A stretch of DNA of 64,000 bases, taken from positions 8,485,983 through 8,549,982 of the forward strand of contig NC_087077.1 of NCBI RefSeq assembly GCF_026151205.1, read 5' to 3'. The stretch comes from Bolinopsis microptera. Taxonomy: Eukaryota > Ctenophora > Tentaculata > Lobata > Bolinopsidae. Made by a program: the position numbers and the translations under genes. Shown here piece after piece: positions 44,988-58,500 of the stretch. The notes under the pieces are model-generated. The model was not told the DNA's origin. It did no database searches and saw nothing but the letters and a program-made list of their open reading frames with translations. How positions within the stretch are numbered: position 1 is the stretch's first letter; every line of letters starts with the position of its first letter.

Positions 44988-47900
44988 GTATGGATATTTC
45001 AATTTACAATTTTGCTAGAAGACAAGAATCTTGTCCAGATCAATACTTAGAAATATCTTGTTCCATTGTCTTGTAGCAAAATTCTAATTCAATATTGAGT
45101 TCCTTTTCAGATCAACAATTATTATTGATATTGAAAAGTCTCAATTGATAAATAAAAGTTCTCTTAATTTGCTGTATTATGCAGTTCAGATTAAACTCCA
45201 CTTAACATGTTTTACTGAAAAAATAATAAAATACAATCATTAAAAATTTTCAAGTTATAGTGCGGAATTAAACCCTCTGATGAAGAATTTTAGCACTGTG
45301 AGAGTACCTTAACATTTCATGTTCAGTATTACTGTGCTAAATATTTGTTGGGTCTAAATGCCCGACTTCAGCTTTGAATCACAAGCATTAACCAATCACA
45401 AAGCGTTTAAAAATAAAACCCTCCAATGATGTAAAAGTTTCTAAATGTGACTAAAATGTCAGCAAAGTTGTGTGAGTAGTTAGTGGACGCTTGGAGGAAA
45501 TATCCCCTTTAGAGAAGATAATATCCCAATGAAATGATCCTGATTAATAGTGAGTAGAGTGTAGCACTGTTGTCAAAGTTTCCTGTCCTCAAGCAAACGT
45601 CATTAACTCATTTAATGAATACACATAGTTATTGCTTTGTTGAATAAATTACTATGAATGGCTCTAACAAAGTGTATTATTGCTTTGTGTTTTTTGGTAC
45701 ATATTGTTTTACATCTCATTTGTATTTCTAGTTATTCACTGTTCCTTAAATCATTATGTACCGTATTATTTAAAATTTTCAACAGTTGATCAACAAAATA
45801 TCTACTCAAATTTAGAAAAATGCCACAATCAAGTGACGATACATGATTCAGCGATTCTCGAAACATCTGAAATATGTTCCGATATTGCACAATGCATAAT
45901 TACGTCACAATTAGCCCAACATAATGCCTCTCCAAGTCTTTGTGCTCTTCCTATATCCTTTACCGTAGACCCATTGTGTGCTACAGACCCCCAGTTATGC
46001 AAACTGCATCTGTGCGATATTGATTCTGTCACTGTCATTATATGTATTACCTTTGTAACTGGTCGCTGCAAACTAACTGACTCCGTTTTTAGTGTGCCTA
46101 TCTGGATATAATCCTGTCGTAGTTTTATCTATTTTGTGATTTGGCTGTTTGTTTGTAACCTATTATATTTGCGAACATGGTTGACATTGATGAACTTATG
46201 TATGCTTACAGGGAAGCATATCGACAAGGTGTTTTAAAACCATAAGTATGCGATAAACGATTTGAAAATGCATGGGTTGGCATTCCTCTAACCAGCGAAT
46301 TTAGTCCTCAGTAACAAGATACCTGTTACTACCCTGAGTATTCATCCTATTTAACCAGTATTGTTAACAATACAATAATAGCATAATACATGATAACACG
46401 AAGATGCTAGGAGTTTTAACATTGTATAGCTATGTAGAACTTGCATGATTTTAATTTAATACTTTTTTATGAAGTTGTGATGTATCTTCCAATTTCATGT
46501 TACCCAAATTTCATAGTTCAGATAGACAGTGATTTAAAGAAATGCTCCCCCCTCGCCCCCGATGAATATGACTGGGGTTTATGTCAAGGGTTTCAGTCTG
46601 CAGTGACCTCAATTGCACGAACAAAACTCATCCGAACAGTTGAATCACTGACGATAAAATGACACCTTATATTACAAACCAAAAAAACCTCACACCCTTT
46701 CGACTTCTGTTGAATGGGTGATATTATTGTCAATATGCTCTTACTCGGCTGGTGATATTTACTTTTTCTTATCTGCGGTTATAATACATCACCAGCTTTG
46801 CTGCAAGTGCACAAGTTACGAAATGTCGGCAAGAGTTATTAAGCAATCCTAAAATATCACAGTGCCGTCAATGCTTTCAACGATATTGGACTAGAGCCAA
46901 CATCCGGACTCACCTCACAGACAACCAGGCCTTTTACAATTGACATGCGCCCTCAATTCCTTGACTACATAATACGTAGGTTCAACTGTTAGCAAGGGGC
47001 TATTCATGTAATTCCACATTTATCTTAAAACAGAATTTACTTGTTGTAAACAAGCTGATATCTGTTGTTTCAGTTTGATCTCTGTGAAGTGTGAAATTAC
47101 CGACTCCATTAAATATTCCTTGTTGCTCTGCCGTTGTCCATTAGTCAGTTCCACTATTTAAGCGCTACAGTACACACGTCACACGCTAGCTCTGGTTATA
47201 TACAATTTAGAGCTATTTAAGACGAATAAACAATTCCCAAACTTCTAGACCACATATTCTGTAATTAGACCACCTATGGAGATTGGAGGCGGAACTTACT
47301 TACATCTTACCTACAGTCGAGAGTTGTAACTTAAGTCGAGAGCCGTCGTGGTTCCGTGGTTCTTAAACATCTATTTTGATTTATGTTGCAGGGTTTGGAT
47401 CGTTCAAATTTCAGCGTGAGTTCTCCTTTTATAAATTAAGAAGAGTTTCCAATCAGCCAATGTTTTGCAATATTTTTCTCCCAGTACGAGATCCGCAAAT
47501 TATATAATCGTTTCTTTCAGCTGTGTATCTAAGTGAAAACTGAAAAAGGCAGGCTCTTACTCGTTACACTATAATATAAGCAGTCTACTAGACAGTCGCG
47601 GATGAGCAGGAAACGAGTATAAACCTGATAATTGCCAGTGCTCAGCTTTGTACTAGTTTAGTAGACAGTAGCTTAGTGGATGTTTTAAGGTCCTTTGTTC
47701 ATTCTACTTGAGTTTAATGATCTGTACTACTTGGTGGTTTGTTTGCGTTTTCGTTTGATATAAGTAACTTTAATATAACTTTAGTTATATAAGTAACTTT
47801 TCTTGATACGTACTTTGTGTGGTTGTTACTTTTAGGGCAAATAAATATAGACATCTGGTGGTCGAAAGCTTTCAACACTTTTAACACTACTATATTATAG

Positions 47901-49579
47901 CAAATACTTAGTTAATACTTACTAGTTCATTAGAGAATAATTTTGAAATAACTTTGAGCTTTCTGATCCACTAATTTCTTTGACACCAAATTTGTTCGGA
48001 CTGCCATTTAGGAATTTCAAGATTTGTTACACGGTCGAATTTTCTTTGTACAATTACAATTACAAAAGAACCCAGCCAATTTCCAGTAATTTCTTTTTGT
48101 TCTCTTGATGACAGCCCAATAAAATACATGGAAACCTGGGGGTTGTGAATAATATACAAACGTTTCTTCTCACCCGTAAACTGTACTCTGTTATATATTT
48201 ACTCTGTTATATATTTATACTCTTCGTGCACATTATATTGTATAAATTCAACTCCTGGCTCCTCTTCTTTTTTCTCTTTTATCCGCGTGTATTAATGTCC
48301 AGTGATGATGTGACTATTTGCGTTCAGGTTGGACCGTGCTGTTTACTTGTTTATCGCATACCTGCATCTTTATTTGAGTTTGTTACTTGCTACGATTTGG
48401 CAGATTTTCAGGACGAATATTATCTGTATATCATTGAAGGGTACTGGGGAGGTATGTGACCACCTCGAACAGTATGCCGTTTATTATTATATGATAGTGG
48501 ACCCACGTGATAATCTTATTTTCAGCCGTCTCTGCAATTTTATCGTTTATTGTGAAAATGTAGACAAACTTGTTCACCACTTTACAATTTACATGGAATT
48601 TGTTGTGTTAAAATAACCGGTGTCTTCTGTAAGTAAAACCGAGCGATGACAGGTTCAAAAGCTATACAATATAATAGTTAATACAACGCTACATAGTACT
48701 GCACTAAATAATGAGCGCGTGTTTTGTGCGATACAGATAGATAGAGCTGATTTGTAGTGCTTCAATACTGCTCACTTAATCAGCAGACATGTTTTTAGTT
48801 TTGTCAACCACCACATTTTTATACCGAAAATTGCGTTATTTGTTCTATTGTGTTGAGTGTTATTTTTATGCACCAAATGTCTTGACAATATGCCAATTCT
48901 TGGCATACACACAAGTTAAAAAAAGAAAGGAAAGATCTAGTGCCAGTAAAGTTTAGTGAAACCATCGTGGTGATACAATTATTATCAGTTACCGACACTG
49001 CATTGCTGCAGCACTCTGGAGATCTCCCTTAGTATTATAATAATATGTATTATATTACAGCTCATTAGTTATATTATATATTACAGCTCATTAGTTATAT
49101 GTATATCAATCATTGGTAAGAGACCCAACTTCTAGAATTAGTGCAGAATTTACATTTCAGATGTAACTTTAGTTACGTTACCTGACTTCAGCAGTGTTGG
49201 TATCGTTAATGCTAGTTGTTGTGTATATCATTTGTTACGTATATTATGTGAGGTATGTTTGAGGTTGTTTAAATATATAATGGGTTTCCGCAGATATTTT
49301 AAATGGCTGTTTAGTTATGCAATGGTTATCTAGATTTTGTTTATATATTCGATCTTCTCATTTTTACTAGATTTCGCTAATTCTTGATATAAATAGGAAA
49401 TGTGGTTTGAAAGGTCCCTATGTTATATAGTACAGGTTACTTCTTTACTTCATAAGACCGTTTGCAATTTTCAGTTAACAGACCAAACTTGAATATGGCC
49501 GAATCGTATCACAAAGTTTGTCCCATACAATTAAAATATGAGCATAATTATACACACTTGCACATATTGCACTTTAAAT

Positions 49580-49580
<1 letters not shown>
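44988..49580. other. No further supportable gene
   Basis: The longest ORFs (45,680-46,111 and 48,145-48,616, plus) lack recognisable domains and splice context. A 29-bp duplication (ATTACAGCTCATTAGTTATAT) is at 49,040-49,095. Possibly a long intron of the gene starting at 44.7 kb. Confidence 0.4.
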
Positions 49581-49621
<41 letters not shown>

Positions 49622-50187
49622 CAGGTACTAAGTTCCGTCCTAAGTCGACGTCATGTACGCAACTAAGTGGGTGTAACTTTGGAATTTACAAAAAAGACCC
49701 ACCCACCCCCTTCGCGGTACTAACTGTTTTTTCGGATAATAATTAAGACACCCACCCCTTTTGACGGCTTTTGTGGTACTAACTGTTGAGAAATCACGGT
49801 ACTAACTGTGTCTTGGTATATAAAATAAGATACCCAACCATAAATTGCTTTAAACAGCTCATTAAACATTGGGAAATGGGCAAATTATACCCACTATTTA
49901 GTAGGGGTTTTGTTTTCAATGTAGTCGAATTAGATAAAAAGTTACAAAAACAGGAAAAAAGTTCAAAAAAACCCAAAAAAAACTCAATAAAACCTCAAAA
50001 CCCAAAAAACCCATTCCCAAAATTGAAATTTGAGGTAAAATGGGTTGGGTTGGACACCCCCCTGAGTACCATGTACTTACGGTTTTTCTGGGAAATGAAC
50101 CATGTTCTAACTGTGTTTTGGAATAAAATAATGACCCCCCCAACGTCAGGTTCGATTCTGATTTCTGACGTGATCCCCCCCCCCCCC

Positions 50188-50240
<53 letters not shown>

Positions 50241-50247
50241 TTTAAAT
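49574..50247. mobile_element. Element-like segment bounded by poly(G) and poly(C)
   Basis: TTTAAAT-C-G(40) opens the segment at 49,574 and C(about 60, with one A)-G-TTTAAAT closes it at 50,247. The termini are thus inverted repeats of homopolymer flanked by a 7-bp TTTAAAT direct repeat. Inside, GGTACTAACTGT recurs at about 49,717, 49,772 and 49,798, with a variant TTCTAACTGTGTTTTGG near 50,105. No convincing ORF. Confidence 0.45.
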
Positions 50248-50517
50248 TAGAATAATTAACTAGGAGATATACCCTGCATATTAATAAGTTAATAAGACCA
50301 GCCTCTGAGCCTGAGTACTGGCCGCTGTTTCAGAGAGTGGAGCAGCCATATCGCGTATTGTAATCAAATTTTCATGTTTACCCCCACACTCTCTCTCTCT
50401 GATAAGAGTTACTCGTAGTGATGGTGTGATCACTGCTCAGTCAGTGTGGTGATAGTGGTAAGGCTGGAGAGCATATTTTATACCTTGTTACTTGTAAGAG
50501 TTGTAGGTCATCATTTG

Positions 50518-50770
50518 GCAGTGTCACGGGTCAGGCACTCATTTTGTTGGGTCACGTGCCAGGCAGTCATTTTGTTGGGTCACGTGCCAGGCAGTCATTT
50601 TGTTGGGTCACGTGTCAGGCAGTCATTTTGTTGGGTCACGTGTCAGGCACTCATTTTGTTGGGTCACGTACCAGGCACTCATTTTGTTTGGTCACGTGCC
50701 AGGCACTCATTTTGTTGGGTCACGTGTCAGGAAGTCATTTTGTTGGGTCGCGTGTCAGGCAGTCATTTGG
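50518..50770. repeat. 28-bp minisatellite with an E-box in each unit
   Basis: Nine head-to-tail copies of GGGTCACGTGYCAGGCASTC plus ATTTTGTT. Most units contain TCACGTG. The unit length is not a multiple of three, yet all plus frames stay open, so the ORFs here are by-products. Confidence 0.93.
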
Positions 50771-51807
50771 GGACTAATCTTCTGATGACTGATCTCCCCC
50801 CGTTCTTGGGGGTTTCCTGATTAGTATTGGTTGAGGTTGTATGACAGGTCGACAAGTTTAACATGTCATATCTCCCACACTGGCTACTAGGCTTGTATTT
50901 TTATCTAGCAGTGAATCTAGGTCATGTACCTTTTATCCGCATTATTCCACACCAGGCAAAGTTTCAAATTATATTGCTTTTCTGTATTTTCACAGCTTTA
51001 TCCGTTGTAAAATAGTGTCACGTGAGTTTTATGAATATCGTGGTAAATTTGCAAAGTCGATTTGCAAGCAGCCACTTTCCTTAATGTTAGCTTGATTCTT
51101 GTTGTTGGGTTTGCTGAGCTATTATCAAATTTGAGCGTAGTATTTTGTGTTGCAGTCTGTGACTGTTACGAGTTCATTTATGTTAGTTTCCATTCTTTAG
51201 GATAACTCTTGAACTTAACCTTGATTCACGGTACCACTGTGGTACTGGTAATAGAGGTAGAAAGGTATAGTTTCTATACTAGTTTACAGTTAATTGCTGT
51301 CAGTTAATTTGCTTTCTGTTTTTGACCAGTACCTACTGGCACTTGGCAGTACCATATAGTTTACACCTGCTGCAACGTATAATTAACAACTGCAAGCTTG
51401 CTCTGAACCCGCCAAACTGACATCTAGTAAATTCTCAAATCCATCAAATTGTCCTTTGATCTTATATTGACAAATATTGACAAATTCATGGCAGCTTTCC
51501 CCAAAGCATGGTTAGATCCGGATTAAGGAATCGTGTTAGTTTAAAACTGTTTTTATGTTTAACAATTGAACGTTTAATCATATCTTCTACCTCAGAAGAT
51601 GTAAAAAATGTTCAACTTATTCAATGTGGCTAATAAACAATAGTTCAACATGATGACCTCAACATTATATGTTTAAAGTGTTAAGCCACATGAGGCAATG
51701 TAAACACTTAAACAAACACTTCCGTTTAACCTTTTATTATTATTGTCGCATTCATCACCTATCTTTGTATAGCTGATTTAACGTATAACATATCCAGCTT
51801 TGCTATT

Positions 51808-51942
51808 CCTTGAGCTGTTTCTCGCACCACAATCACTCGTATTCCCGCCAGAATCATCTGTTTCTCGGGCCAGAATGACCCGTTTTTCGCGCCGGAATCT
51901 CTCGTTTTCCCGCCAGATTGACCCGTTTTTCGCTCCACTATT
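51808..51942. repeat. Degenerate minisatellite, about 27-bp unit
   Basis: Five copies of a CCCGCCAGAATGACCCGTTT-like unit ending in TTCGC. Confidence 0.8.
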
Positions 51943-52227
51943 GACTGTTATGACGAGCAGCACCCCGCCACAATACCCGCCCTAATAACACATGCAGAAT
52001 AATACATACCGATATTCCGGCCCAAGTTGACATAGCACTATCAGAGATATGGAGCGGGCTTTTGTTCCTGTACTTAGATCACAATGGCCAATAACGTGCA
52101 CGGTAAAATTCATGTTGTAGTCAGTGGCTTCTTTCTTGCTGTGAACAGTGGACTGTTCATTGTTGAGCTGGTCACTGGTGTGTAGTTATCATGTACTGTT
52201 AAGTAGTCGGTCTTGTACGACGTTTTG

Positions 52228-52286
52228 ACTTTCATTAGTAACCGTTACTTTCATTAGTAACCGATACTTTCATAAGTAACCGTTAC
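52228..52286. repeat. 21-bp tandem repeat, three copies
   Basis: CTTTCATTAGTAACCGTTA, AGTAACCGATA and AGTAACCGTTA variants in tandem. Confidence 0.85.
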
Positions 52287-52629
52287 TTATCGCTCTCTTA
52301 ATTTGGTTTTATCGTGCTGATTTTTGACACAGTAACTGCTGGATTGTATCTAAATGTACTTAATCTCTACAAGTTATAAAATGGTTAGTCTCACTACTAA
52401 GCTAGGATACTTCAAACTAGGTCCTTTTTTAATAGAAAGAGGTTTTCAGATTATCTAAGACTAGGATATTCTCCAGTTGAAACGCTCAAGTACCACAATG
52501 TAGGGTAGGTACTCACCGACCGAGCCCTTTTCTGAACAGCCCCCCGAAATGAATTCACAAATTAGTCATTATCCCGTATATAGATGTAGTACGCCTCCCA
52601 GGGGTGGTTATAAGCTGACTACATTATAT

Positions 52630-53430
52630 AGTGCTACAATATATTGCTATATATTGCTATATATTGCTATATATTGCTATATATTGCTATATATTGAAAT
52701 ATATTGCTATATATTGCTATATATCACTATATATTGCTATATATCGCTATATATTTCCAATATATTCTGCCAATATAACAGATGGCATCATATAGCTCAA
52801 CATATTGCAATCTATAGCAATATATATAGCAATATATTATAGCAATATATTATAGCAATATATAGCAATATATAATAACAATATATAGCAATATATATAA
52901 CAATATATAGCAACATATTGCTATATATTGCTATATATTGCTATATATTGCTATATATTGCTATATATTGAAATATATTGCTATATATTGCTATATATCA
53001 CTATATATTGCTATATATCGCTATATATTTCCAATATATTCTGCCAATATAACAGATGGCATCATATAGCTCAATATATTGCAATCTATAGCAATATATA
53101 TAGCAATATATTATAGCAATATATTATAGCAATATATAGCAATATATAATAACAATATATAGCAATATATAACAATATATAGCAACATATTGCTACATAT
53201 TGCTATATATTGCTATATATTGCTATATATTGCTATATGATGCCATATATTACCATATATTTCTACATAAAATTACTATACATTATAACTATTATATTAT
53301 GTTGCTATCATATATGATATTGTTATAATATATTGCAATTATATATTGCTATACATTGCTATATTAATTATAATATTGCTACAATATATTGCTATACATT
53401 GCTATATATTACTATAATATATTCAATATG
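52630..53430. repeat. ATATTGCT microsatellite with 274-bp duplicated palindromic unit
   Basis: Runs of (TATATTGC)n turn into (GCAATATA)n, giving a hairpin-shaped unit centred on CAGATGGCATCATATAGCTC. The unit from about 52,641 recurs 274 bp later, with matching rare variants such as TTGAAATATATTG at 52,695 and 52,969. Confidence 0.93.
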
Positions 53431-55386
53431 AGGAGGATAGCTGTACCAAGGAGTTCAGCTTACCATCTTTGATGTGACTAAGGGATGGGAGGCATCACAA
53501 AGGTGTACATATAATATAATATCTGGTCACATTGTGTACATTTCAGTCACAATTATGACTGGAATCTGTTGTTGTCAGGGTAGCTGATAAATATGCTACA
53601 GAGTATAGATTATAATTCGGTTTGTCAGTGTATTGGGCTATAATTGATATTTGTAATCGCATAACAACAAGATCATTGCCTTGCTTTAACTATGTAAGCT
53701 AGGTTCCTGTAACTTGTTGCCCTTGTTAATTGAGGTATTGATAGTGGGCTATCTGGGGGATATGATCTACGAGGATCTATTGAAACACGCCAGATGTATT
53801 AGATGATTTATTGAGTTTGGCGGACTGCGAGCCACCATGTAACTTATTGTGTTAGTAATTTACTGTGTAACTTACCCAACGTATCTGCTTGGTTAAGTTG
53901 CTGGATGCTACTAATCTGGACCATACTTTCCGAGTGCAAGCTCCTTACCTGTACACATTGCATCTGTGTTTTTCCAGCCCTTCAGCCTTCATAATAGTTC
54001 ATACAACTACAAGATATTGAGAGATGGTTTTTATTTGATAATTCGCATAATTTGTTTTCTTATATGTTTAATTTGAACATTTTTTCAATAAAGAACCTGT
54101 CTGGCGGGCCTGTAGATTGTTTGAAAGTGTTGGATCTTGTATACTTATAGTAAGTACAGGCGTAAGTACGGGCGTAAGTACATGCGTAAGCACGGTACTT
54201 TGTTAAACAATAAACTTGCTCGTCAGATAAGTATCATGTAAGGATTATGTTAAACTGATGAGTGATGAATGATTCAGACTAAAAATAACTTTTGTCTCGA
54301 AATTTGCATATTGTCAATCATATCAAAACGTGCGTCTGTGTATTTTGTTTTGTTTTGTTTTATCCGGCACTATGTCTATGGTTATCCACCGATGTTTGAT
54401 TAATGTGATTTGTGATACACGATATTCATGGCACAAGATAATTTCCCTAACCTTGAAGTAGGGAAGTAGCAGGTTTTTATCTGCAACTTTGCCCCCCGAT
54501 ATTATCACCGCTCTATGAAGTGTGAGTGGTTTGTATGAAGTGTGAGTGGTTTGTATCCAGTGTGCGTGGTGATACCCAGTGATACCCGGTGATACCCGGT
54601 GATATTGACAGTACACCACCGTGTAGTTACGTCAGTCCCTCCCAAATCAGGCACCACCAGATCCTTAACACGGTGGTAGAGGTAGCAGGTGTCTCCTCAT
54701 ACCAGGTACTAATCCTGGCGGCTACTACCTGCAGTTACCGTCATCACTTGGTTTATTTGACTGATTGCTGCACCCTCCTCGTCAATACTACCCGCCACTT
54801 TGTCAATACTACCCGCCACACTTGTCCTTTACTTGCAGTTATTGACCTGCCTAATTCTTGTTTTTACCCTTCTTTGAGACGGTTGCTGGCTGTGGACAGC
54901 CGACACATGTCTGTCTTTTGGACTGCCGCCAAAATTCAGTCGTTTGGATCCACAAGCTGGCACGTGTGTTGTGTCCCGAGGAACAGTTGCCGCGTAAATG
55001 ATAACGAAGTAATGATTCTGTTGGCAGTTTAAACACGTTGCGTTCCCTTGGGGATTAGTGTATATTACTCGTCTGTCACGCGCATTAAGGTTTCTTGTTC
55101 TTCTCCTTTTCTCGTGTCTGTTTGGTAGATGATATTCAAATTCCTTGTAGCTGAAAAGTTGAATTGTCCTTGGCGTTGAACTTAATATGATGGAAGCCTT
55201 TGGAAGTTTAACACAACGTGTTATGGACGAATGATACGCTAAGTGTAAAAGGCCGGTGTTTTTAGAGACTATTTATTACGCTTAGTTCAGCTTTATTGAT
55301 TACATTATTTACATTGTGAACGTGTCTTTTTGTGTTAGTTTTCGCAATGATCGGTTTATTGTGGAGTCGATGTTTCTGTTTAAATG
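53431..55386. other. No supportable gene; small tandem repeats
   Basis: Four copies of CGTAAGTAC-like words at 54,150-54,200; GAAGTGTGAGTGGTTTGTAT twice and GTGATACCCGGT three times at 54,515-54,605. The plus ORF 54,589-55,032 has no domain and starts within the repeats. Confidence 0.45.
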
Positions 55387-55522
55387 TTCGATTTTGCAAT
55401 ATTAAGTTAAATGTGGCGGTATTTACTATTGATTTTGCAATATTAAGTTAAATGTGGCGGTGTTTACTATTGATTTTGCAATATTAAGTTAAATGTGGCG
55501 GTGTTTACTATTGGTTTTGCAG
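55387..55522. repeat. 43-bp tandem repeat, three copies
   Basis: GATTTTGCAATATTAAGTTA followed by AATGTGGCGGTGTTTACTATT, three times with single-base changes. Confidence 0.92.
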
Positions 55523-58500
55523 TATTTTAATTAATGAGCATTGTCCTCTTGGAAATACTGCTGGAACGAAATTGTTATCTTTCTCAATATTTTACCATAG
55601 CAACAACAACGTACTTTCCTCTAACTTTCTAACTTCAGCTAGCTAAGTGTGCAGAATTTTAGTTTCCCTCATCTGAAATAAGTATTGTGAATGGTTACTC
55701 TTTATTCTCAGCTCTTTATTCATGTATACTTTAGTTGGTTACTACATGAAATATAAAACACGCATAGGAATATAATGTATTTATTATATTACTGAACTTA
55801 CATAATATCATTTGTTTTAAATATTATTCATATTTTATTTATATGCAGAGAAATTGTAATTTAAGCACAGGCCACAGACGCAAATTTAGTGTGGTATGGC
55901 ACCCTTGCTTAAAGTCTCATCATGTGGCGATGATAATCGCGAGTTATTTAGGAAAAGTGAGACAAACTTTGTAGCAACTATGCAGTTAATTTCATGAAAT
56001 TGTTCACCTCTCTGATCATGATTTGCATGTGGTGTGACTCTTAACCATGGGTATGAAACAGTCCCATCAGGGCCAGGGTTACATTTTGACGCTTCTTTGT
56101 CAAATATGATGAATAAACCATGCAGGTCAGATTTATTAGGTGTCTTATTGTAAACTTCAGTCCCGAAATGTCCAGATCATGGTCCTCAAATGTCTAATCC
56201 ACAGACCCAAAACGTTGAAACTTGTCGTTAACAACAAATTATGCAAAAAAAAAAACATGCGGTTAATTATACGCAACGTATTCACCGCATCTAATTCATA
56301 AATGGAAATGTTACCTCTGTTTTGTAGCAGACTCTAGCTGCATCTCACTCTGCAGTGCTCCATCAACACCTTCTCACATTTAAATGAGGTGCCAGGTACC
56401 AACAATTCTCCTATTTCAACAATTCTTCATGTGATGCAGTGCCTAATTGTGGGGCTGGGTCGGATCTCAGATAGTAACCATGAAATTGACCAGACTCTAT
56501 AAATAGCCCCTACATCTGCACCCAACAGGTGCACTGGAACCTTGCACTAGTTCCACTACCAGAGTGCTCCACCACACAGCTACAATGTGACCACATCATG
56601 TGTCCTAATACACTAACACATCATGACGACTGTGACGAAGTGTGTAGTCTTTCTGTACGTACTACGTTCGAGACTGCCCTGTGCTGTGTAGTACGGGCTC
56701 TTCATCTTCCTCAAGAGGTCATTTGTCTGTGTACACATCCTTTATTTCGTGTGTGTTGTTTTATCATACGTTGTAGTGTTTTTCATTTGAGTAATTATAG
56801 TTCTGTGTGTAGAGTGCAGTTCAGCGCCGTTGCTGCTAAATTTCCGAGCTAATTTCTCTCTGGCTTTGGTATGCAATCTTGCTGATTATAGTGCAGCTTT
56901 GGTAAGGTTGCGTCCAATTTCACGAGAATACTATTTCTCGAACTAGGTCACGAACCTTATGTACGCGTATGAAACCAAAAGAATGAGATGCATTATATAT
57001 TATACTGGTACAACATCGTGTGCAGTATAAATAGTCGCTTGTTGTTGTGCCTTCCCCCTCGGCCCTCAGTCACTTCAAATTGTGATGTGTGTAGGTTTAA
57101 AAAAGTTTAGAATAAACCCTTCTCGCAGCTTATAATAGCGCAATCTGACCTTGCACGAGAGAGCACCAAGTTAATCTTCGTCAATCTTAATTAACCGCTC
57201 GCCCCTAAGTAAAGCAGGTAAACTGCTATTGTTAGAAAGCACTCTCGCTAGCAACCCTTTTCAGCCTGAATTATGTAGAAATTTTCCCGTCCAATATCTA
57301 GATTGTTTAGCTGAAGCTGTGGGTTGTGACGTCACGTCTTTATATCGCCGCAACCAACCTTGTGAATATAATTTGCGTGATCATATTAGTTGTAATTCAG
57401 CTGTGTGGTTCTGGGTGTTCGCCCCTGGTGAATCTGTGATGATAATCGGGAAATTATTTTTTATATATTATTGTGCCTACTATAAACGATTTTTATATCC
57501 CTTTTTTATTATAACATAATAAAAGTATAAAATGTATTGAAAATGGTTTTCATTGTATAACGTATTGTTGTACTGTATTGTTATTTGATGATGAGTAGGG
57601 AAGATAGATTGTTTGATTATGTTGGTACTTGTATCTTTTGTTGCATCGATATTGTGATGTTGATGAGCCAAATGAACATATAATTACAGTTTGATTCGAA
57701 ACAGTCGTGGCAGAGTGAGCTATGTCAATATTACAAACATGTAGGTCAATAGTATACACGAACAATAGTAAAGAAATGTCGGCTGTTGCCGATAATAATG
57801 CTTAGAAAAAGTAAACTCTCTTGCCTTTCATTATGACCACGTACCAGTGCGTTTTGTTTGAAGGCAGTGCGTTTTGTTTGAAGGCAGGTGGCTTCTTCTT
57901 CGTTCGGTTCACCGCATAAATATTTGGCTGAGTAAATTGTGGCACTACAATCTAAAAAATCCTACAAAGTCCTGAACTAGAATTAAAGCAAGATTTGGGC
58001 AACTTTCCTTTGTGAGCCTCGGCCTTGTTTAATGTTTATATTGGAACACGGTTCTTTCGAACCACAAGTGATTAAATCGGTAGTTTGTTATAATTACAGG
58101 CAGACCATTTTCCAGGAATTTCATTGTTGACGAACGATATGGTGCTCTAATTACTCACGTGACTGCACTGTTTACGTGCTGTTCACATCTGAAGCAAAAG
58201 CAATTAATTAATTACTTTCAAAGATTACTTTTAGTGTCCTGTTCAAGACAAGTCTATCAAATTAGAATAATTTAAGGCCTTATGACTTTAAGACAATGTC
58301 TTGTTCTCATTATCGCTGTACCAACATATTGGTAATTGTTATTAAGGAGTCATCGTAATTATATTTATATAGAAATGACTCTCTAACTGGCGCTGAGATT
58401 CACACCTGAGAGCAAAGTTGCGAAGCCTAAACATGTTCCACCACTTTTTCTGCACGATACAAATTATTGCAATTAATACATAATCGCTTGCCAATTTGGG

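Noticed and set aside
45680-46111. 143-codon plus ORF
   Set aside because: No domain, AT-rich composition and no splice or promoter context; length is explicable by chance in this amount of DNA.
50446-50820. 124-codon ORF with repeated GHVPGSHFV
   Set aside because: Product of the 28-bp minisatellite; three overlapping frames are open.
54589-55032. 147-codon plus ORF rich in His/Thr/Cys
   Set aside because: Starts in a small tandem repeat with a non-ATG codon and shows no domain.
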